This document shows positions 59,676-64,000 of a stretch of DNA of 64,000 nt, piece after piece (the first letter of the stretch is position 1; every line of letters starts with the position of its first letter). A program made the position numbers and the translations under genes. The DNA is from Microbacterium sp. SD291 (GTDB lineage Bacteria > Actinomycetota > Actinomycetes > Actinomycetales > Microbacteriaceae): contig NZ_JADIJR010000007.1 in assembly GCF_017355365.1 (NCBI RefSeq), positions 60,793-124,792 on the forward strand. Reading direction: 5' to 3'. The notes beneath the pieces are model-generated. The model was not told the DNA's origin, ran no database searches, and was given only the letters and a program-made list of their open reading frames with translations.

Positions 59676-60730
59676 TGAATGGATGGTTGATCGTGTCCTT
59701 GGAGCAGCCCGCAGAGCCCGCACACCGTCGTCGCGAGCCCTCGATGGAGGATGTCGCGCGCGAGGCCGGCGTGTCGGGGCAGACCGTCTCGCGCGTCGTC
59801 AACGCCCGCGGCTATGTCGGAGCCGACACCAGGGCCCGCGTCGAGGCGGCGATGCACAGCCTCGGCTACCGCCCCAACAGCGCGGCCAGGGCGCTGCGCT
59901 CAGGGCGCTTCCGCACCATCGGCGTCGTCATGTTCTCGTTCAGCTCCTACGGCAACCAGCGCACCCTCGATGCGATCGCCGTCCGTGCCTCGCAGATGGG
60001 ATACGCCCTCACCCTGATCCCCGTCGAGTCGAGCGCGACCGACACCGTGGCCGGCGCGTTCCGCCGCCTCGAGGAGCACGCGGTCGACGGCATCATCATC
60101 GTGATCGAGGCGCACCAGCTCGACGAGGCCGATGTGGAGATCCCGGAAGCGATGCCCGTCGTGTTCGTCGACTCGAACCGTGGCACCGAGGTCGCCTTCG
60201 TCGACACCGATCAGGCGCAGGGCGCCACTCTCGCGACCGAGCATCTTCTCGAGCTCGGGCACCGGACGGTCTGGCACGTGGCGGGAGCCGCGAGGTCGTA
60301 CTCCGCCGAGCGGCGCCGAGACGCCTGGCGCGCCACGCTCGAGGCGCACGGCCGGGTCGTGCCGGAGCCGCTGCAGGGCGACTGGAGCGCGGAGTCCGGC
60401 TACCGGGCGGGGCTGCGCCTGCGCGGGATCGACGACGTCACGGCGGTCTTCGTCGCCAACGATCAGATGGCCATCGGCGTGCTGCGCGCCTTCCGCGAAG
60501 GCGGAAGAGACGTTCCAGGCGACGTCAGCATCGTGGGATTCGACGGGCTGCCGGATGCCGCGCAGCTGTGGCCGCCGCTCACCACAGTGCAGCAGCATCC
60601 GGAGCGCGTCGGCGCGCTCGCGGTGGATGCGCTGCTCTCAGAGCTCGACAGCGGCGAGCGGCTGCGCACGCCGCTGGTGGGCACGGAGCTCGTCGTGCGC
60701 GGCAGCACGGCGCCGCCGCGGTCCCGTTGA
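59675..60730 (+). CDS. LacI-family repressor of the galactoside operon
   Basis: 351 residues if started at ATG 59675; GTG 59693 is a reasonable alternative. The HTH is SMEDVAREAGVSGQTVSRVVNARGYVGADTRARVEAAM. The sugar-binding core includes RTIGVVMFSFSSYGNQRTLDAIA, VFVDSNRGTEVAFVDTD, AVFVANDQMAIGVLRAF and VSIVGFDGLPDAAQLWPPLTTVQQ. It should bind the two operators beside its own start and so also repress itself. The inducer is presumably a galactoside. Confidence 0.92.
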   Translation: MNGWLIVSLEQPAEPAHRRREPSMEDVAREAGVSGQTVSRVVNARGYVGADTRARVEAAMHSLGYRPNSAARALRSGRFRTIGVVMFSFSSYGNQRTLDAIAVRASQMGYALTLIPVESSATDTVAGAFRRLEEHAVDGIIIVIEAHQLDEADVEIPEAMPVVFVDSNRGTEVAFVDTDQAQGATLATEHLLELGHRTVWHVAGAARSYSAERRRDAWRATLEAHGRVVPEPLQGDWSAESGYRAGLRLRGIDDVTAVFVANDQMAIGVLRAFREGGRDVPGDVSIVGFDGLPDAAQLWPPLTTVQQHPERVGALAVDALLSELDSGERLRTPLVGTELVVRGSTAPPRSR

Positions 60731-60733
60731 GCG

Positions 60734-61093
60734 TCAGCGCCAGAGAACGGCGATGCCGGCGTTCACCAGGGTGAGGACGCCGACCAGCCAGAACACCGCG
60801 GGCGGGACCGCCGCTCCGCGCTTCTGTCGGCTCAGGCCGCTGCCGACCAGTCCGCCGATGGCGATCAGGACGACGAGCTTGATGCCGATCTTCACGTAGT
60901 TCGGCTCGGCGCCATCGGGCAGGCCCCACGGCGCGGCGAGCGCGAGCCCGGCGACCCCGGCGATCAGCAGGCCGTACTCCATGATCGTCGCGAACTGCCG
61001 CTTCCCGCCGAACGCCTGCACCGCCCACGAGCCGAAGAGCACGGCGAAGCCGATGAGGTGGACGAACAGCACGATGTGGCGCAGGGTCTCCAT
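60734..61093 (-). CDS. Small membrane protein, four helices
   Basis: 119 residues from ATG 61093, supported by TACGGT six bases upstream. Helices: LRHIVLFVHLIGFAVLFGSWAVQ, EYGLLIAGVAGLALAA, IGIKLVVLIAIGGLVGSGL, and VFWLVGVLTLVNAGIAVLW. Early His (HIVLFVHL) and the GxW pattern recall small heme-less copper or cytochrome-like membrane proteins, but no firm family is recognised. It converges on lacI with three bases between stops. Confidence 0.7.
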   Translation of the reverse strand: METLRHIVLFVHLIGFAVLFGSWAVQAFGGKRQFATIMEYGLLIAGVAGLALAAPWGLPDGAEPNYVKIGIKLVVLIAIGGLVGSGLSRQKRGAAVPPAVFWLVGVLTLVNAGIAVLWR

Positions 61094-61099
61094 GCCCTC

Positions 61100-61105
61100 A
61101 CCGTA
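61100..61105 (-). promoter_or_regulatory. Leaderless -10 element TACGGT
   Basis: On the minus strand TACGGT, six bases, then the ATG at 61093. Confidence 0.5.
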
Positions 61106-61155
61106 CGCCAGCGGCTGCATCCGCCGCCAGGTAGGAGAGCCTCAGCGCGTGGGCG

Positions 61156-61629
61156 TCAGCCGCGGAGATCCTTGATCACGAGGGCGGTGCGCAGTGCGGC
61201 ATCAGCCGCCTCCGCGCCCTTGTCCTCCTTCGAGCCTTCGATACCGGCGCGATCGAGACCCTGCTGCTCGTCGTCGAGGGTGAGCACGCCGAAGCCGACC
61301 GGCTTTCCGGAGTCCAGCGCGACGCGGGTGAGGCCGTCGGTCGTCGCCGCCGACACGTATTCGAAATGCGGCGTGCCGCCGCGGATGATCACGCCCAGTG
61401 CCACCACGGCATCCGCGCCACCGGCGAATGCGGCCTGGGCGGCGACCGCCAGCTCGAAGGAGCCGGGCACGCGCACCAGCCGGTGCGTCGCCTGCGCGGC
61501 GTCGAGCACGCGCTCGGCGCCCGCGATCAGGCCGTTCGAGATCGTCTCGTGCCAGGTGCCGGCGATGATGACGACGTTCAGTCCGCGCCCGTCGATGTTC
61601 CCGGCCTGAGGTGCTCCGGCGCCGCTCAT
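61156..61629 (-). CDS. ribH: 6,7-dimethyl-8-ribityllumazine synthase
   Basis: 157 residues. Active-site blocks: IIAGTWHETISNGLI, RVPGSFELAVAAQ, and GVIIRGGTPHFEYVSAATTDG with the catalytic His. It condenses ribitylaminouracil with dihydroxybutanone phosphate. The last gene of the rib operon; the start overlaps the ribBA stop by four bases. The enzyme likely forms the usual pentamer or 60-mer. Confidence 0.96.
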   Translation of the reverse strand: MSGAGAPQAGNIDGRGLNVVIIAGTWHETISNGLIAGAERVLDAAQATHRLVRVPGSFELAVAAQAAFAGGADAVVALGVIIRGGTPHFEYVSAATTDGLTRVALDSGKPVGFGVLTLDDEQQGLDRAGIEGSKEDKGAEAADAALRTALVIKDLRG

Positions 61630-62891
61630 TCGTCGTCCTTTCCGCTGGCGAGAGCCGCTGCGAGCTCTGATTCGCCGATGATGTGACCCATCCGGTCACG
61701 CTTGGTCTCGAGGTACTGGTGGTTGTTCGGGCCGACGCCCACGATCAGGGGGACCTGCTCGACGACGTCGAGTCCGAGTTCGCGCAGCTGGTTGACCTTG
61801 TCGATGTTGTTGGTCAGCAGGCGCACCTTCGAGATCCCGAGATCGGCGAGGATGCCGGCCGCTGCCGCGTACTCCCTGGCGTCGGCGGGGAGGCCGAGTG
61901 CGAGATTGGCGTCGACCGTGTCGAGGCCGTCCTCCTGCAGGCTGTAGGCGCGGAGCTTGTTGATCAGCCCGATGCCCCGGCCCTCATGCCCGCGCATGTA
62001 GATCACGACGCCGCCATCGGTCTCGATGATCTTGAGCGCGGCGTCCAGCTGCGGCCCGCATTCGCACTTGAGCGAGCCGAAGGCCTCACCGGTCAGGCAT
62101 TCCGAGTGCACGCGGACGAGCGCGGTCTCGCCTGGCTCGCCGGAGACGACGGCGATGTGATCGGTGCCGGTGATGCGGTCCTTGTACGCGAGGAACCGGA
62201 AGGTGCCGTGCGTCGTCGGGACGGTCGCGTCGGCGCGGAGGCTGACCCTCCGGCCGCGCGTCGACGTCGCGGCATCCTGCGGGTCGATCTCGTTCAGGTG
62301 GGCGACGAGCTGCTCGATCGTGATCACCGGCACCCCGTCGCGGGCGCCGAGCTCCAGCAGCCCGGGCAGCCGCATCATGCTGCCGTCCTCCGCGACGACC
62401 TCGGCGATCGCGCCTACCGGGCGGAGGCCGGCGAGCTTCATGAGCTCGACGGCGGCCTCGGTGTGCCCGCTGCGCTCCCGCACGCCGCCGTCGACGGCAC
62501 GGAGGGGGAGGACGTGGCCGGGGCGGATGAGGTCGCCGGCGGTCGACGCCGGATTCGCCAGCACGTTCAGCGTGTGCGCACGGTCGTGCGCGCTGATCCC
62601 GGTGGTGACGCCGTCAGCGGCGTCGACGCTCACCGTGTACGCCGTCGATCGTGCGTCCTCGGACGCCGCCACCATCGGCTGCAGGTTCAGGCTGTCGGCG
62701 AGATCCGTCGGCATCGGCGCGCAGATGAAGCCGGACGACCACCGCACGGTCCATGCGACCCACTCGGGTGTCGCGAGCTCGGCGGAGAGGATGACGTCGC
62801 CCTCGTTCTCGCGGTTCTCATCGTCGGCGACCAGCACCGGCCGTCCGGCGCGCAGCGCCTCGAGGGCCTCGGGGATGGTGGAAAGGCTCAC
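61626..62891 (-). CDS. ribBA: Bifunctional 3,4-dihydroxy-2-butanone-4-phosphate synthase / GTP cyclohydrolase II
   Basis: 421 residues. The N-terminal DHBP synthase (about 1-205) has VLVADDENRENEGDVILSAE and IRPGHVLPLRAVDGGVRERSGHTEA. The C-terminal cyclohydrolase II has the zinc Cys set in SECLTGEAFGSLKCECGPQ and the catalytic region MRGHEGRGIGLINKLRAYSLQEDGLDTVDANLALG. It feeds both branches of riboflavin synthesis. Four-base overlaps on both sides. Confidence 0.96.
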   Translation of the reverse strand: MSLSTIPEALEALRAGRPVLVADDENRENEGDVILSAELATPEWVAWTVRWSSGFICAPMPTDLADSLNLQPMVAASEDARSTAYTVSVDAADGVTTGISAHDRAHTLNVLANPASTAGDLIRPGHVLPLRAVDGGVRERSGHTEAAVELMKLAGLRPVGAIAEVVAEDGSMMRLPGLLELGARDGVPVITIEQLVAHLNEIDPQDAATSTRGRRVSLRADATVPTTHGTFRFLAYKDRITGTDHIAVVSGEPGETALVRVHSECLTGEAFGSLKCECGPQLDAALKIIETDGGVVIYMRGHEGRGIGLINKLRAYSLQEDGLDTVDANLALGLPADAREYAAAAGILADLGISKVRLLTNNIDKVNQLRELGLDVVEQVPLIVGVGPNNHQYLETKRDRMGHIIGESELAAALASGKDDE

Positions 62892-63565
62892 AGCGAGCCT
62901 CCTTCCGGTGCGGCGGACTCTGCCGCTCTGAACGCGAGCAGGCGCTCGACGTGACGGGCGAGGATGTCTGATTCCAGGTTCACGCGATCGCCGACGGCGC
63001 GCGAGCCGAGAGTGGTGGCTGCCAGGGTCTCGGGGATCAGGGAGACCTCGAACCAGTGCCGGTTCGGGGTCGCCTGGTCATGGGTCGCTGAGCTCGTCGA
63101 AGGGCTCGGCGCGCTGACCGCACTGACGGTGAGGGAGGTGCCGTCGACCGAGATCGATCCCTTGTCGACCACGAGCGGGGCGAGGTCCGCGGGGAGGCTG
63201 ACCCGGAGCACGCTCCACTGGGCGCCGGGGCGCACCTCGAGCACCTCGCCGGTGCCGTCGACGTGCCCCTGCACGATGTGACCGCCGAGGCGCGCGCCCA
63301 CCGGCATCGCCTTCTCGATGTTCACGCGGGTGCCGACGGCGGCTCCGCCGAGCGCTGCGACGTCGAGGGTCTGCTTCATCACGTCGGCGTCGAACGTGTC
63401 GGCACCTGAGCCGACCACGGTGAGGCACACGCCGGAGACCGCGATCGACTCGCCGTGCACGGCGTCCGCGGCGGCCTTCGGCGCGCGCACCGTGAGGCGC
63501 CAGCCGTCGCCGGCCGGCGTGATCGCGGTGATCTCGCCGATCTCCTCGATGATTCCGGTGAACAT
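62888..63565 (-). CDS. ribE: Riboflavin synthase alpha chain
   Basis: 225 residues from ATG 63565, which shares one base with the ribD stop. Two lumazine-binding repeats: MFTGIIEEIG to GGHIVQGHVDGTGEV, then SLPADLAPLVVDKGSISVDGTSLTV to the C-terminus. An insertion of about 15 residues (PSPSTSSATHDQ) follows SLTVSAV; it corresponds to a diverged R1 repeat and lies in a loop. It dismutates two lumazines to riboflavin. Confidence 0.93.
   Translation of the reverse strand: MFTGIIEEIGEITAITPAGDGWRLTVRAPKAAADAVHGESIAVSGVCLTVVGSGADTFDADVMKQTLDVAALGGAAVGTRVNIEKAMPVGARLGGHIVQGHVDGTGEVLEVRPGAQWSVLRVSLPADLAPLVVDKGSISVDGTSLTVSAVSAPSPSTSSATHDQATPNRHWFEVSLIPETLAATTLGSRAVGDRVNLESDILARHVERLLAFRAAESAAPEGGSL
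63082..63107. repeat. Dispersed repeat R1, diverged copy in ribE
   Basis: GGGTCGCTGAGCTCGTCGAA plus GGGCTC matches R1 with a few changes and is read in frame within a loop of riboflavin synthase. Confidence 0.55.
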
Positions 63566-64000
63566 CAGGCGGCTCCTTCTTCCGTGGTGTGCGCGGGGTG
63601 CGCGATTGCGAGCAGGTCCTGCCCGAGCGGCAGCCATTCGTCGACCCTGAGCCGTCGCGCGGCATCGATGGTGGGCACGCCGATGTCGGTGAGGGCGAGC
63701 TTGTCGCCGCCCAGCAGCACGGGCGCGATGTAGGCGAGGACGCGGTCGAACAGGCCCTCCGAGAGGAAGGCGCTGGCCAGCGTCGGCCCGCCCTCGACGA
63801 AGACGGTCTGGATGCCGCGGGCGTGCAGGTCGGCGACGACGGCCCGCAGATCACGGGTGTCGTAGAAGAGCGGGGGGTGCGGGTGCCGGCGCACGGCCGC
63901 GTCGTCGGGGGCGGGGCGGGATCCGATAACCACCGCCATCGGCTGATGCGGGAACAGCCCGCCGCCCTAGCGCGCGGTGAGGGCGGGGTCGGCGGACAGC
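63565..64000 (-). pseudogene. ribD: ribD 3' part with an in-frame TAG (pyrimidine reductase domain)
   Basis: The right window edge enters ribD. Reading leftward from 64000, LSADPALTAR, the usual start of the RibD reductase domain, is followed at once by TAG (63969-63967). The frame then goes on GGGLFPHQPMAVVIGSRPAPDD to the normal end at 63565. ATG 63939 could restart a shorter reductase piece with FVEGGPTLASAFL and VLLGGDKLALTD. The rest of the domain looks intact. RibD supplies both deamination and reduction steps, so a true nonsense codon would need a second ribD, reinitiation or suppression. A base-call error is equally possible. Only the part inside the window can be judged. Confidence 0.7.

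Noticed and set aside
61626..64000. FMN riboswitch for the rib operon
   Set aside because: The operon start lies beyond the right edge, so its leader is not in the window, and nothing inside resembles it.

Overview
This is GC-rich chromosomal DNA from an actinobacterium, most likely a Microbacterium or a close relative in Microbacteriaceae. The reasons are the dense high-GC codon use with many GTG/TTG starts, the frequent words GGATGCC and GGCATCC, a Corynebacteriales/Micrococcales-type gene set (RamB-like regulator, GTP-dependent PEP carboxykinase, 507-residue LigB, 480-residue GAPDH, IclR-controlled DHA kinase), and many apparently leaderless transcripts. No rRNA, tRNA, CRISPR array, insertion sequence or prophage was seen. 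Assignments rest on reading motifs by eye; no database search was run.

Region 1 (1-13386) is an accessory catabolic island. It starts inside an oligopeptide-type ABC permease and carries two copies of a two-gene module of degenerate metallo-beta-lactamase-fold proteins, a family 5 binding lipoprotein, an isochorismatase-fold hydrolase, two PuuE-like deacetylase-fold amidohydrolases, a cupin, an HpcH/HpaI-like protein, an XRE-cupin regulator, an Asp/Glu-racemase-fold protein, an amidohydrolase-superfamily enzyme, and an amidase preceded by a 57-residue GatC/AtzG-like ORF. The mix of C-N hydrolases points to breakdown of an imported cyclic amide, imide or N-heterocycle. The substrate is unknown, and this is the best candidate for an undescribed system here.

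Region 2 (13429-39260) is mostly aromatic and branched-chain catabolism. A phosphoribosyltransferase and ligB come first. paaABCDE-paaG (leftward) encode phenylacetyl-CoA epoxidase and the ring isomerase. An IclR-dhaKLM dihydroxyacetone kinase locus, recQ and an XRE-fused MntA/HepT toxin-antitoxin pair are inserted. A long leftward run bkdA-bkdB-bkdC-paaJ-paaF-paaH-paaZ-paaI then follows, with Lrp and TetR regulators at its head. No phenylacetate-CoA ligase (paaK) is in the window.

Region 3 (39415-53297) holds an aldehyde dehydrogenase-GMC oxidoreductase pair with a TetR neighbour, a paired SMR exporter, and a gluconeogenic neighbourhood (gapB-type GAPDH, ramB, pckG). A winged-helix protein, an ABC exporter and a small-channel-like membrane protein complete it.

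Region 4 (53452-64000) has an S66 peptidase, a beta-galactoside utilisation operon (two permeases, binding protein, GH35 enzyme) under a divergent LacI regulator with two identical operators, and the riboflavin operon ribD-ribE-ribBA-ribH. The ribD reading frame contains an in-frame TAG near the window edge.

Two genome-scale patterns recur. Twelve genes have a NANNNT hexamer exactly six bases upstream of the start codon, as expected for leaderless -10 elements. Two families of short dispersed repeats lie in frame inside linkers or termini of at least seven proteins.
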